A DNA stretch of 9,144 nt from Porticoccus sp. (GCA_011049795.1 DRHD01000068.1:1-9144); one strand, 5' to 3'. Shown: positions 1 to 7,573, counted from the stretch's first letter. Notes: generated by a model from the letters alone, not told the origin. Translations and numbers: made by a program.

Positions 1-19
1 AGATGTGTATAAGAGACAG
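1..19 (+). other. Residual Tn5/Nextera transposase mosaic-end adapter (not genomic)
   Basis: The first 19 bases read AGATGTGTATAAGAGACAG, exactly the Tn5 mosaic end used in Nextera-type tagmentation libraries. It sits at base 1 and the exporter reading frame starts directly behind it, so it is an untrimmed adapter at a contig end and not a transposon in the organism. The exporter gene is therefore cut by the assembly, not by a biological insertion. The reverse complement is absent from the right end. Confidence 0.96.
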
Positions 20-588
20 GTTCCTATTACATGTAGTGCTGGCAATCTGGGATAGAGAGTCATTAACAACGCTGCACCGAATGCACCTGCGCCCACGGAT
101 GACAGTGTGACAAATACTCCCAGGAAAACACCGACGACAAAGGTAACCTTGGTGGCATGAACCTGAAAAAATGCTCCTACAGGACCATGGGGGCGATCTG
201 AGGTATCTCTTAAGAACCGTTTAAACAGGATGACAATGGCGGTAATAATTAACATTACGCCAAGGCTGGTGGTCAGTAGATCTTTGTATTCATCCGCGTT
301 TGTGAAAACCTGGTTGAGTAGTATTACGGTGACAATAGAGGCAGGAATACTACCAGCAGCCAAGTAACCTACTAATCGCCATTGAACGCTATTTTGACGG
401 CTGTGTGCTATGACACCACTGGATTTGGTAATGGATGCGTAAAGTAAGTCAGTGCCAATGGCAACGTTATAGGGGATGCCAAACATAATGAGCAGCGGTG
501 TCATTAATGAGCCACCACCAACACCAGTCAATCCAATGACTAGGCCGACACAGGCACCCGACATAACGTACAGCAGAAAGTCCAGCAA
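20..588 (-). CDS. TauE/SafE family sulfite/anion exporter, C-terminus missing (contig edge)
   Basis: This is a minus-strand reading frame of about 189 codons, open to the adapter. It encodes a hydrophobic protein with the TauE/SafE hallmarks: an N-terminal helix followed by GLTGVGGGSLMTPLL, then the IGTDLLYASITKSSG segment, and a second-half repeat with VGAGAFGAALLMTLYP. At least five or six membrane segments are visible. The family is usually about 250-270 residues, so roughly the last 70 are lost off the contig. Known members export sulfite, sulfoacetate or related organosulfonates across the inner membrane. Start choice is uncertain: TTG at 588 (LLDFLLYVMSG...) gives a complete first helix, ATG at 564 would cut into it, and an in-frame stop lies at 613-615. 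It is divergent from cysB, which supports a sulfur-related role and possible CysB control (inference). Confidence 0.85.
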
Positions 589-640
589 CTTATTGTTTTT
601 CCGGCCAGTAATCTAAAGGCTGGCAACTCTAGCAATTTCT

Positions 641-663
641 AACTATTCTTCAAAGTAATAGTT
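641..663. promoter_or_regulatory. Dyad between exporter and cysB, candidate LysR-type operator
   Basis: The 116-bp divergent spacer (589-704) contains an inverted repeat, AACTATT at 641-647 and AATAGTT at 657-663. The inner arms CTT (648-650) and AAG (653-655) extend it, with a one-base bulge at 656. The outer arms contain a T-N11-A arrangement typical of LysR-family boxes. An AT-rich run (662-676) follows on the cysB side and could hold a -10 element. CysB is known to repress its own gene and to activate sulfur genes, so a CysB site is plausible. CysB sites are degenerate, and this assignment is inference. Confidence 0.4.
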
Positions 664-692
664 TTTTATATTTTTAGATCATCAAAGTCTAG

Positions 693-1679
<987 letters not shown>

Positions 1680-1791
1680 ATAAACGAGGTACTGAACAAG
1701 GGGGAATCAAACAAGGAATATGCCGAAAAATCGAGTGCTATGTAAAAGTGGCTGAGTAGTTGGTATAACCTAGTACAGATAAATCATTGTA

Positions 1792-2127
1792 TTAGAGAAA
1801 ATCCAAATCTGGATTGTCATTAAGAATTTCTTTTGACTCATCTTCTTCACGCGTTTTTTGATTCAGCACTTCTTTGACGAATTTAAAATAAACCGTATGG
1901 ATCTCCGGTGCTTCACCGTCCCGCTCAACCAGAAAAAATGGCGCTCGATCTACATTAAAAAGTGAGGCAATCTCCATCCCCTGTGATGAAGGATCACGTT
2001 CATCGGCAATCAATACCTCGTCAATCAGGTCAATTTGGCCAGTAGCTTCTAACTTCTGCTGTACTTCTTCGCATTTCTTGCAGTGGCTACCATCCAGTTT
2101 AATTTTTTTAACGAGGGTGATTTTCAT
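1792..2127 (-). CDS. Small thioredoxin-fold protein with CxxC motif, downstream of cysH
   Basis: The protein has 111 residues and no signal peptide. It opens with a beta strand (ITLVKKIKLDG) leading into C16-K-K-C19 at the start of a helix. After a second strand (DEVLIADER) it has APFFLVERDG, where P63 sits in the cis-proline position of thioredoxin folds. The tail after about residue 85 is charged and acidic (TREEDESKEILNDNPDLDFL). This layout supports a thioredoxin- or glutaredoxin-like redox protein, but I cannot name a characterised family. It starts 29 bp after the cysH stop on the same strand, so it is probably co-transcribed. The same position in P. aeruginosa holds a small hypothetical gene (PA1755, from memory). 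Because APS reductases need a dithiol donor, it may reduce or assist CysH; that role is inference. Confidence 0.82.
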   Translation of the reverse strand: MKITLVKKIKLDGSHCKKCEEVQQKLEATGQIDLIDEVLIADERDPSSQGMEIASLFNVDRAPFFLVERDGEAPEIHTVYFKFVKEVLNQKTREEDESKEILNDNPDLDFL

Positions 2128-2156
2128 GGGAATATTCCAAATAACTTTTGGCCAGA

Positions 2157-2888
2157 TTACTTTTTGATATTAACATCGTGCAAGCCACATTCTTTGAGAG
2201 TGGCTTCTTCCCACCACCAACGGCCTTCACGCTCATGCTGGCCTGGGCCAGTAGGGCGAGTACAAGGCTCGCAACCGATACTGACAAAACCGCGATCGTG
2301 CAATTCATTGTAAGGCACGTTATTACTGCGGATGTAAGCCCATACCTGATCAGAAGACCAATTTGCCAATGGGTTAAACTTGGTCAATGAGGCACCCGGG
2401 CGAGCAAAGGCTTTATCATCCTGAATTACAGGGATAGCAGCACGAGTTCCAGGGCTCTGATCACGGCGTTGGCCGGTAATCCAAGCATCCACAGTTAACA
2501 ACTTCCGACGCAATGGCCCAATCTTGCGGATACTGCAGCACTCTTTGTGATCGTCCTTGTAAAAACTAAAAAGGCCTTTCTCACGAACCAGATTATTGAC
2601 TGCTTCAGATTCTGGAAACACCACATCGATATTTATATTGTAATGTTCACGAACTTTTTCAATGTAACGATAAGTTTCTGGGTGCAACCGACCCGTGTCC
2701 AAAGAGAATACCTGCACCTTTTCTGGGGCAATCTTATGCGCCATGTCGATTAGAACAATATCTTCTGCACCACTAAAGGAAATCGCGATATTGTCAAATG
2801 TCTCCAAGGCGTAAGAAAGAATCTCCTGAGGTGTTTGTTCAGAGAGTTTCTGGTCAAGATCGACCGTGGGTAAGTGGTTTTCAGACAT
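2157..2888 (-). CDS. cysH: Assimilatory APS reductase (adenylyl-sulfate reductase, thioredoxin-dependent)
   Basis: The 243-residue protein reduces adenylyl sulfate to sulfite and AMP in the cytoplasm. The PP-loop-like [10 protein letters not shown] (37-46) and [11 protein letters not shown] (62-72) bind the nucleotide. Four cysteines, C117-C118 in KECCSIRK and C206/C209 in GCEPCTRP, form the [4Fe-4S] site that marks APS reductases and is absent from E. coli-type PAPS reductase. The catalytic C234 lies in the C-terminal ECGLH. The spacings C118-C206 (88) and C209-C234 (25) equal those I recall for the P. aeruginosa enzyme. It has no fused C-terminal thioredoxin domain, so it needs an external donor; the small CxxC protein follows it. 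E. coli-type naming would call it CysH. Expression is probably CysB-dependent. No strong ribosome-binding site precedes the ATG. Confidence 0.95.
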   Translation of the reverse strand: MSENHLPTVDLDQKLSEQTPQEILSYALETFDNIAISFSGAEDIVLIDMAHKIAPEKVQVFSLDTGRLHPETYRYIEKVREHYNINIDVVFPESEAVNNLVREKGLFSFYKDDHKECCSIRKIGPLRRKLLTVDAWITGQRRDQSPGTRAAIPVIQDDKAFARPGASLTKFNPLANWSSDQVWAYIRSNNVPYNELHDRGFVSIGCEPCTRPTGPGQHEREGRWWWEEATLKECGLHDVNIKK

Positions 2889-3213
2889 AGGTTGCTCTAT
2901 ATTCTCAATAAATTATCGATGGATGCTCTTAAGGGGAACTCTTAAGGCCGCGAATAATACCAGAGCATTAACTAAAGGAAAAATAATCAGAACATATAAC
3001 CTACATACATCCAGCTATTAGGGGCGGTAATGACACAACGTGAAGTGGCGACCTCTTCGATAGAGCTGTTTTTGCTGTTTAAGATTATGAGAGGAGCGCA
3101 TTATTTCTGCTTGAAGACACGGTGGGAAGTCATCCGCATTTGTTGCGATATCCCCCTTTAATCGGTAGAGTGGCGCGGTTTTATAGGCTGTAGAATTAAT
3201 TGAGGAATACATT
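2889..3213. promoter_or_regulatory. 325-bp divergent spacer between cysH and thrH
   Basis: I see no convincing gene here; short open frames have no ribosome-binding site and overlap thrH antisense. The spacer must hold the promoters of both flanking genes. On the cysH side, two copies of CTCTTAAGG (2926-2934 and 2939-2947) lie 13 bp apart, each containing the palindrome CTTAAG, about 40-60 bp upstream of the cysH start. They could be an activator site, possibly for CysB, but that is not demonstrated. The thrH-proximal half shows no clear repeat or terminator. Confidence 0.45.
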
Positions 3214-3831
3214 GTGGAAATCGCATGTTTGGACTTGGAAGGTGTTCTGATACCAGAAATCTGGATTGCTTTTGCTGAAAAGACTGGCATTGAAGCACTG
3301 AAAAAAACCACTCGCGATGAACCGGATTATGATGTGCTCATGCGATACAGACTGGATATTCTTGAAAAGAATGGTCTGGGGCTCAATGAAATTCAAGAAG
3401 TAATCGCCACACTGTCACCTTTAGAGGGCGCCAGAGATTTTATTGACTGGCTGCGCGAGCGTTTCCAAGTGGTTATTCTTTCCGATACCTTCTACGAATT
3501 TGCTCAACCGTTAATGAGACAACTGGGATTCCCAACACTGTTATGCCACAAGCTGGAAGTGGATGCGAATGGCCGGGTGACCGACTACAAACTACGCCAG
3601 GCAAACCCTAAACGGCAAGCTGTTGTGGGTTTCAAGAGTATGTACTATCGCACTATCGCTGCTGGCGACTCCTACAATGACACCACGATGCTGGCTGAAG
3701 CAGATGCGGGTATTCTGTTTCACGCACCACAAAATGTTATTGATGAATTCCCTCAATTTCCCGCAGTGCAAGACTTTGAATCACTAAAAAAAGAATTCAT
3801 TAAAGCAAGTAATCGGAATTTGAGCCTGTAG
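3214..3831 (+). CDS. thrH: ThrH, phosphoserine phosphatase / homoserine phosphotransferase (HAD family)
   Basis: The 205-residue product is the same length as P. aeruginosa ThrH and nearly collinear with it. HAD motif I is DLEGVL (D7 nucleophile, E9), motif II is ILSDTFYEF (S90), the motif III lysine is K133 in NPKRQ, and motif IV is AAGDSYNDTTML (D152, D156). ThrH dephosphorylates phosphoserine and can transfer the phosphate to homoserine, linking serine and threonine synthesis. The start is GTG at 3214, supported by TGAGGA at 3201-3206 with a 7-nt spacing and by exact N-terminal agreement with the family (MEIACLDLEG). It is divergent from cysH; serine is the carbon precursor of cysteine, so the placement makes metabolic sense. 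It converges with pabB. Confidence 0.95.
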   Translation: MEIACLDLEGVLIPEIWIAFAEKTGIEALKKTTRDEPDYDVLMRYRLDILEKNGLGLNEIQEVIATLSPLEGARDFIDWLRERFQVVILSDTFYEFAQPLMRQLGFPTLLCHKLEVDANGRVTDYKLRQANPKRQAVVGFKSMYYRTIAAGDSYNDTTMLAEADAGILFHAPQNVIDEFPQFPAVQDFESLKKEFIKASNRNLSL

Positions 3832-3885
3832 TCAGATAGACGAAAACCTCAGAATGAACAAAGGCCTTTGAATGAGCAGAGACTG

Positions 3886-5262
3886 TTAGGGTTGGATTAA
3901 CACCCTGATTTTATCCAGGGTTTCTTCAAATTCACTCTCGGCGATAGAGTCAGCGACAATACCGCCGCCACCCCAGCAATGAAGTTTTTCACCATCAGCA
4001 ATCAGGGTTCGTATGGCAATATTACTGTCCATACGCCCCGTCGCACTAATGTAACCAATACTGCCGCAATAGACTGAGCGGCGGCATACCTCCAACTCTT
4101 CAATAATTTCCATTGCTCGCTTCTTAGGCGCGCCAGTAATTGAGCCTCCTGGAAAGCACCCACGCAACAGCGACAAAGCAGACTCATTACTGCGCAATCT
4201 ACCGGTGATAGTACTGACGAGATGATGCACATTGGGAAAGCTTTCCAGTGCAAACAGCTTAGGCACACGAATAGAGCCGGGCTCACAGGTCTTGCCTAGG
4301 TCATTGCGCAATAAATCCACAATCATCAGGTTCTCAGCACGGTTTTTTGAGCTATTCATTAAGGCAATCGCATTGAGCTGATCTTCATCAACGGTGTTAC
4401 CCCGCCGAGCTGTCCCCTTAATAGGTTTCGTCTCCACATGCCCCATCGATAATTTCAAAAATCGCTCGGGAGAAAAACTAAGTACTGCCTGATTGTGCTC
4501 ACCCCATTGGTAGAAGCAACTATAGGCTGCGGGTAATACTCTGCGTAGGGACCGGTACAGTGCCCAGTTATCGCCATTAAATGGTGCTGAAAAATGTTGG
4601 GCAATATTTGCCTGGTAGCAATCACCCTCAGAAATATACTGTTTCACCTTGGCAATAGTTTGCAGGTAATCATTTTTGGAAATAGATGAACTGAAATGGC
4701 GACTGGCAATAGTCTCTTCAACAACAGGGTCATCAATGACATTACTTGCCTGCTGTAGCCGTTGAGTAATTTCCTGGCGAAGGTTGGCAGGGCAACTATG
4801 GCGAAAAAACAGCCAGGCTTTTTGCTCAGAGTGATTTAAAACCAATGCCCAACTGTAATTACCTATTCGCATATCAGGGAGGTTATCCACCTTCCTCAGC
4901 GTATGAGGGAGCACCTCAATAGAACGGGCCAGATCATAGCCAAAATAGCCTGCCAGTCCACCAATAAACGGATGGCGGTTATAACTTGAATCCACACTGC
5001 CGGTAGATGAGAGTAAATTCTCAGCCAGTAAAAAGGGATCTTCCTCACTTGAAATCGTTGTGTTTGAGGTAATAATTCGGGTTGTTTTCCCAACAGTTTC
5101 CAACACGGTATCCGGTTGAGCACTAATGATATCGAATCGCCCGTATAAGCTGCGAGGCTTACCACTATCCAGCCAAATCGCATCCGGCAAATCACGAACA
5201 GCACCAAATAATTGCTCGGCATCTGGGCGGTAGGGAAAGTCGACAATATCCACCTGTTTCAT
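3886..5262 (-). CDS. pabB: Aminodeoxychorismate synthase component I (PabB)
   Basis: The 458-residue chorismate-binding enzyme converts chorismate, with ammonia from a PabA glutaminase, to 4-amino-4-deoxychorismate for folate synthesis. The N-terminal domain includes FIGGLAGYFGYDLAR (99-113). The catalytic domain contains EGDCYQANIAQ (212-222), TKPIKGTARRG (278-288), ENLMIVDLLRNDLG (310-323), PGGSITGAPKKRAMEIIEELE (371-391) and YCGSIGYIS (398-406). K282 within PIKGT is the PabB-specific nucleophilic lysine; anthranilate synthases carry PIAGT there, which separates it from TrpE. No PabA is in the window, so the glutaminase is encoded elsewhere. The ATG at 5262 lacks a clear Shine-Dalgarno sequence, but the N-terminus has a plausible length. 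It lies next to thrH, as in Pseudomonas. Confidence 0.95.
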   Translation of the reverse strand: MKQVDIVDFPYRPDAEQLFGAVRDLPDAIWLDSGKPRSLYGRFDIISAQPDTVLETVGKTTRIITSNTTISSEEDPFLLAENLLSSTGSVDSSYNRHPFIGGLAGYFGYDLARSIEVLPHTLRKVDNLPDMRIGNYSWALVLNHSEQKAWLFFRHSCPANLRQEITQRLQQASNVIDDPVVEETIASRHFSSSISKNDYLQTIAKVKQYISEGDCYQANIAQHFSAPFNGDNWALYRSLRRVLPAAYSCFYQWGEHNQAVLSFSPERFLKLSMGHVETKPIKGTARRGNTVDEDQLNAIALMNSSKNRAENLMIVDLLRNDLGKTCEPGSIRVPKLFALESFPNVHHLVSTITGRLRSNESALSLLRGCFPGGSITGAPKKRAMEIIEELEVCRRSVYCGSIGYISATGRMDSNIAIRTLIADGEKLHCWGGGGIVADSIAESEFEETLDKIRVLIQP

Positions 5263-5354
5263 GGGGGCTAGTCTACGGTACTGCCCTCCTAATCAAAACT
5301 ATTTGATGCTAACCATTGCCCCATAGACTGTAAGGTGGCAATCTCGCCGTCACT

Positions 5355-5681
5355 ATGAATTTTTACCCCTTAGAAGTTATCAGTCGTATCAGTGAAGGTT
5401 ATCTAAAGTGTTTTTCTGTAGCTGGGCAGGACATGTTGTTGGTTCACAGTGGTGGTCAGACTCGGTTAATTCCCAATCGTTGCCCCCACGATGGCTCGCC
5501 ACTTAAAAAAGGGCGGCTTACCAACGGTTGTATACAATGTCCAAAGCACAAGATTACTTTTCGTCTGGATAATGGCGAACCCCTTGGTGGTGAGGCTGTT
5601 GCTGATATATCACCACTTGCTCGATACGAGCTGGTGGAAGAGGGTGGAAAAGTTGGGATCTGGATTAACTCAGTGTCTTGA
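5355..5681 (+). CDS. Rieske [2Fe-2S] ferredoxin-like protein
   Basis: This 108-residue soluble protein has a full Rieske cluster site: C43-P-H45-D-G-S-P-L, then 16 residues, then C62-P-K-H65, matching C-X-H-X16-C-X2-H. The surrounding strands ([16 protein letters not shown], then [11 protein letters not shown]) fit the small nitrite-reductase-NirD/dioxygenase-ferredoxin class of Rieske folds. It has no signal or membrane segment, so it is probably a cytoplasmic electron carrier. No oxygenase, nitrite reductase or reductase partner is nearby, so the electron acceptor is unknown. It is divergent from pabB (92-bp gap) and 23 bp upstream of the rraA start, and is likely co-transcribed with rraA. 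The ATG has only a weak ribosome-binding site; the frame and motif are secure. Confidence 0.88.
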   Translation: MNFYPLEVISRISEGYLKCFSVAGQDMLLVHSGGQTRLIPNRCPHDGSPLKKGRLTNGCIQCPKHKITFRLDNGEPLGGEAVADISPLARYELVEEGGKVGIWINSVS

Positions 5682-5704
5682 TTAAAATAATAACTGGAGT
5701 ACGT

Positions 5705-6187
5705 ATGTCTTTCTCAACCCCGGATTTATGTGATGACCATCCAGAGCTGGTTCGAGTACTTGAACCAATGATGGGTAACTTTGGCGGCAGAGAATCCTTT
5801 GGTGGTGAAGTGGTTACAATTAAATGTCATGAGGACAACTCATTAGTAAAGGAACATGCTGGAAACCCTGGCCAAGGAAAGGTCATGGTGGTGGATGGTG
5901 GTGGGTCACTGCGACGGGCATTACTGGGTGACATGATTGCTGAAAATGCTGTTAAGAATGGCTGGGAAGGTCTCATCATCTATGGCTGTGTTCGGGATGT
6001 AGATGCCCTGGTGACTCTGGACCTAGGAGTACAGGCCCTTGCCAGTATTCCGCTGAAAACGGATAAGCGAGGTATTGGTGAACTCAATGTCCCAGTAACT
6101 TTTGGTGGTGTGACTTTCAATCCTGGTGACTGTGTTTATGCAGACAACAATGGTGTCATTGTGTCAAATAAACCACTAGGGAACTGA
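5705..6187 (+). CDS. rraA: RraA family protein: RNase E regulator or HMG aldolase/oxaloacetate decarboxylase
   Basis: The 160-residue product aligns along its length with E. coli Rra[35 protein letters not shown] (25-41), [15 protein letters not shown] (62-76), [13 protein letters not shown] (86-98), [19 protein letters not shown]. The ATG at 5705 has TGGAG five bases upstream, whereas an in-frame ATG at 5678 would overlap the Rieske gene and add nine residues without family support. E. coli RraA inhibits RNase E. This protein, however, keeps D76-X20-R97-D98, the metal- and substrate-binding signature of the class II HMG/CHA aldolases, where E. coli RraA has A and Q. It may therefore have lyase or decarboxylase activity. 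It lies 23 bp behind the Rieske gene. Confidence 0.9.
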   Translation: MSFSTPDLCDDHPELVRVLEPMMGNFGGRESFGGEVVTIKCHEDNSLVKEHAGNPGQGKVMVVDGGGSLRRALLGDMIAENAVKNGWEGLIIYGCVRDVDALVTLDLGVQALASIPLKTDKRGIGELNVPVTFGGVTFNPGDCVYADNNGVIVSNKPLGN

Positions 6188-6193
6188 AGGCGC

Positions 6194-6250
6194 ACATACG
6201 TATACCTTTGTTAGTTATTCACATGTTGTGTGCTAACCTCACGGGTATGT
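6194..6250. repeat. Nested imperfect dyad between rraA and the cytochrome c gene
   Basis: Three nested arm pairs are visible: ACATAC (6194-6199) with GTATGT (6245-6250), GTTAG (6210-6214) with CTAAC (6233-6237), and CACA (6220-6223) with TGTG (6227-6230). There is no T-run after it, so it is not a standard terminator. It could be a regulator site or an RNA fold in front of the cytochrome gene, or chance. Confidence 0.3.
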
Positions 6251-6300
6251 ACTAAGTAGAAAGAACACTGAGATTGATCGTTGCTGTTAAGGAGAAACTG

Positions 6301-6636
6301 ATGAGAAACATGAAACCAATGCTTGCTATTGGAATTGCGGCTGCTCTTATTGGCTGTGGTGGTGAGAAAACACCACCCGACCCCTCTGTTGTCGCTGGAG
6401 AAGCACTGTTTCAGGAAAATTGTTCTGAATGCCATCCAAGAAGTGGTCGTGGTGATTATCTAAACCGTATACCAGTTACGTTGCTGACCCGTAAATCCCA
6501 GAGTGAACTGATGCAATGGATAAAAGGCTCTGGGGAGCACAGAGAAATGCCATCGTTTGATAACCTCACAGATGAAGAAAGGGCATCACTGGCTGATTAT
6601 CTTCATAGCCAGGTTCAGAGCAAGAGTATGAGATAG
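6301..6636 (+). CDS. Small lipoprotein class I cytochrome c
   Basis: The 111-residue precursor has a short hydrophobic signal (MLAIGIAAALIGC) with a lipobox LIGC at 16-19; C19 would be lipidated and G20 follows, which predicts outer-membrane sorting. The heme attachment site is C41-S-E-C44-H45, and M83 in REMPSF is the likely distal heme ligand. The C-terminal LTDEERASLADYLHSQV matches the last helix of class I cytochromes c. The mature domain is about 90 residues, in the usual range for a monoheme carrier facing the periplasm. The start is ATG 6301, with AAGGAG (6289-6294) six bases upstream; a longer frame from TTG 6274 would read through this site. The redox partner is unknown. A terminator follows. 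Confidence 0.92.
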   Translation: MRNMKPMLAIGIAAALIGCGGEKTPPDPSVVAGEALFQENCSECHPRSGRGDYLNRIPVTLLTRKSQSELMQWIKGSGEHREMPSFDNLTDEERASLADYLHSQVQSKSMR

Positions 6637-6692
6637 AGTCTAATTTACACCTCTGAGAGCTTTTAGGGCTTGTTTCACAATCTGCTCTAACT

Positions 6693-6725
6693 ATAACCTC
6701 GGTACTACCGGGGTTATTTGTTTCT
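6693..6725 (+). terminator. Intrinsic terminator after the cytochrome c gene
   Basis: ATAACCTCGG (6693-6702) pairs with CCGGGGTTAT (6708-6717) over 10 bp with one G-U pair, leaving a five-base loop (TACTA). T-rich TTGTTTCT follows. It lies about 57 bp after the stop codon, so it probably ends the plus-strand transcript. Confidence 0.8.
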
Positions 6726-6790
6726 ATGGTTTAAGTTTTTTGGCCAAGCTGTTCTCTGAAAACTAAGAATTACGTTCCTCAAACTAAGAC

Positions 6791-6823
6791 AAAAAAAAGG
6801 AGCTGCACAGCGTGCAGCTCCTT
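6791..6823 (-). terminator. Strong minus-strand intrinsic terminator beyond the aceA-like remnant
   Basis: GGAGCTGCAC (6799-6808) and GTGCAGCTCC (6812-6821) form a perfect 10-bp GC-rich stem, extended by A-T pairs, with a three-base loop. Read on the minus strand, the stem is followed by eight T residues (complement of A 6791-6798). It would stop transcripts of the 187-aa gene, and it stands about 30 bp behind the isocitrate lyase remnant, where an aceA terminator would be expected. Confidence 0.88.
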
Positions 6824-6850
6824 TAAATGCTCTATCAAGGAATAGAGTGA

Positions 6851-6922
6851 GAATTGGTTCATGGTGTCGCCTTTACCGGAAGCTTTCAGTGCAGCTTCAC
6901 CAGCAAAGTACTCTTTAGCCAG
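6851..6922 (-). pseudogene. Orphan 3'-end fragment of an isocitrate lyase gene
   Basis: On the minus strand, 24 codons read LAKEYFAGEAALKASG..., ending TMNQF. This matches the extreme C-terminus of long-type isocitrate lyases (family consensus HKEYFAGEAALKASG...TMNQF). The intact copy in this window ends with ENALKAGGA...TSNQFG, so the fragment is closer to the family consensus than the resident gene. At the DNA level, 6881-6916 matches aceA 7755-7790 at 30 of 36 positions. Its beginning, 6906-6922, is instead identical over 17 bp to an internal aceA site at 7906-7922 (LAKEYF), so the fragment looks chimeric. There is a stop just upstream in frame, and the frame runs past the normal end without the expected stop codon. 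It cannot encode a functional enzyme. Confidence 0.8.
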
Positions 6923-7478
6923 TAATTATATCTAGGCATGAAACACCAACATCCGCATTAAAATAAGCCATGCCCAATTTACTTAAGTACTCCAAACGGT
7001 CTGCTCTCCTCAAATCTATTTCAGGTGCACCGAAACCATTCGCTTGATAAATACCCGCCAGATAAGCCATAAAGTTTTCACCCTCTTTCACTAACAGTAA
7101 GCTCGCTGCACCTACATCGGGTTTTACTTGGGCATTCAATTCTTCTGGAAGTTTTACTGCAAACACGACTGGCTGCTCATCACCCTCAACCCGCACACTG
7201 CGGTCTCTCACGGTTTGCTCAGCCCAGTAAAAAGCTAATTCTTTGCTTTGCGTCAAAAAAACCGGCTCAATCGATTCTGTATAGCTATTCCCGATAGTTG
7301 CCATGGTTTTTTTGGCGGCGTCCTTCAGCGCTTTATCACCGGAGCGTTTCAAGCCCTGCTCTTTAATTGAGTCGACCAGCGCCGATGAAGTACCGTGATA
7401 CCAGGTATCACTCGTAGCAAACCCTTGTTTGGTTAACAAATCTTTAGCATCTTGAAGAAAAGCAGGTATATCAGTCAT
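6915..7478 (-). CDS. Uncharacterised protein, possible ADP-ribosyltransferase-like fold
   Basis: The protein has 187 residues and no signal or membrane segment. I do not recognise a named family. The stretch TWYHGTSSALVDSIKEQGLKR (25-45) has the Y-H-G-T/S...I...GL pattern that opens many ADP-ribosyltransferase folds (Tpt1/PARP-like). VFLTQSKELAFYWAEQ (73-88) resembles the 'F-x-s-x-x-x-A-x-x-(Y/W)A' segment that follows in those folds. H28 and Y84 would be the first two triad positions; the third is unclear (E153 is one option). PVVFAVKLPEEL (103-114) fits a central strand. The upstream region (7479-7595) has no good ribosome-binding site. The stop codon is supplied by the isocitrate lyase remnant, so the C-terminus may not be native. 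It lies alone between two terminators, downstream of aceA on the same strand, as expected for an inserted gene. No antitoxin- or immunity-like partner is seen. Confidence 0.7.
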   Translation of the reverse strand: MTDIPAFLQDAKDLLTKQGFATSDTWYHGTSSALVDSIKEQGLKRSGDKALKDAAKKTMATIGNSYTESIEPVFLTQSKELAFYWAEQTVRDRSVRVEGDEQPVVFAVKLPEELNAQVKPDVGAASLLLVKEGENFMAYLAGIYQANGFGAPEIDLRRADRLEYLSKLGMAYFNADVGVSCLDIITG

Positions 7479-7573
7479 ATTCGAAATTACTTAATCAGTT
7501 TGCAGTAAAAAGCAGGTTGGAATTCTAACGTAAAAAGCCATTCGATTCTTTCGTAGGGATAGTTAGAAACAAT

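Noticed and set aside
1..19. Natural Tn5-type transposon end
   Set aside because: The sequence is the engineered mosaic end located exactly at the window edge, with no transposase or second end; library adapter is the simpler explanation.
2083..2390. Overlapping short plus-strand frames opposite the CxxC gene and cysH
   Set aside because: They are shadows of cysH and the small redox gene, with no start signals or recognisable motifs.
3018..3311. 97-aa minus-strand open frame in the cysH-thrH spacer
   Set aside because: It overlaps the thrH start antisense, has no ribosome-binding site, and its composition is not protein-like; thrH has overwhelming family support.
5263..5354. Inverted repeat between pabB and the Rieske gene
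   Set aside because: GGGGCTAGTCT and CCCCATAGACT look related, but the arms are not in true inverted order, so they do not pair as a stem.
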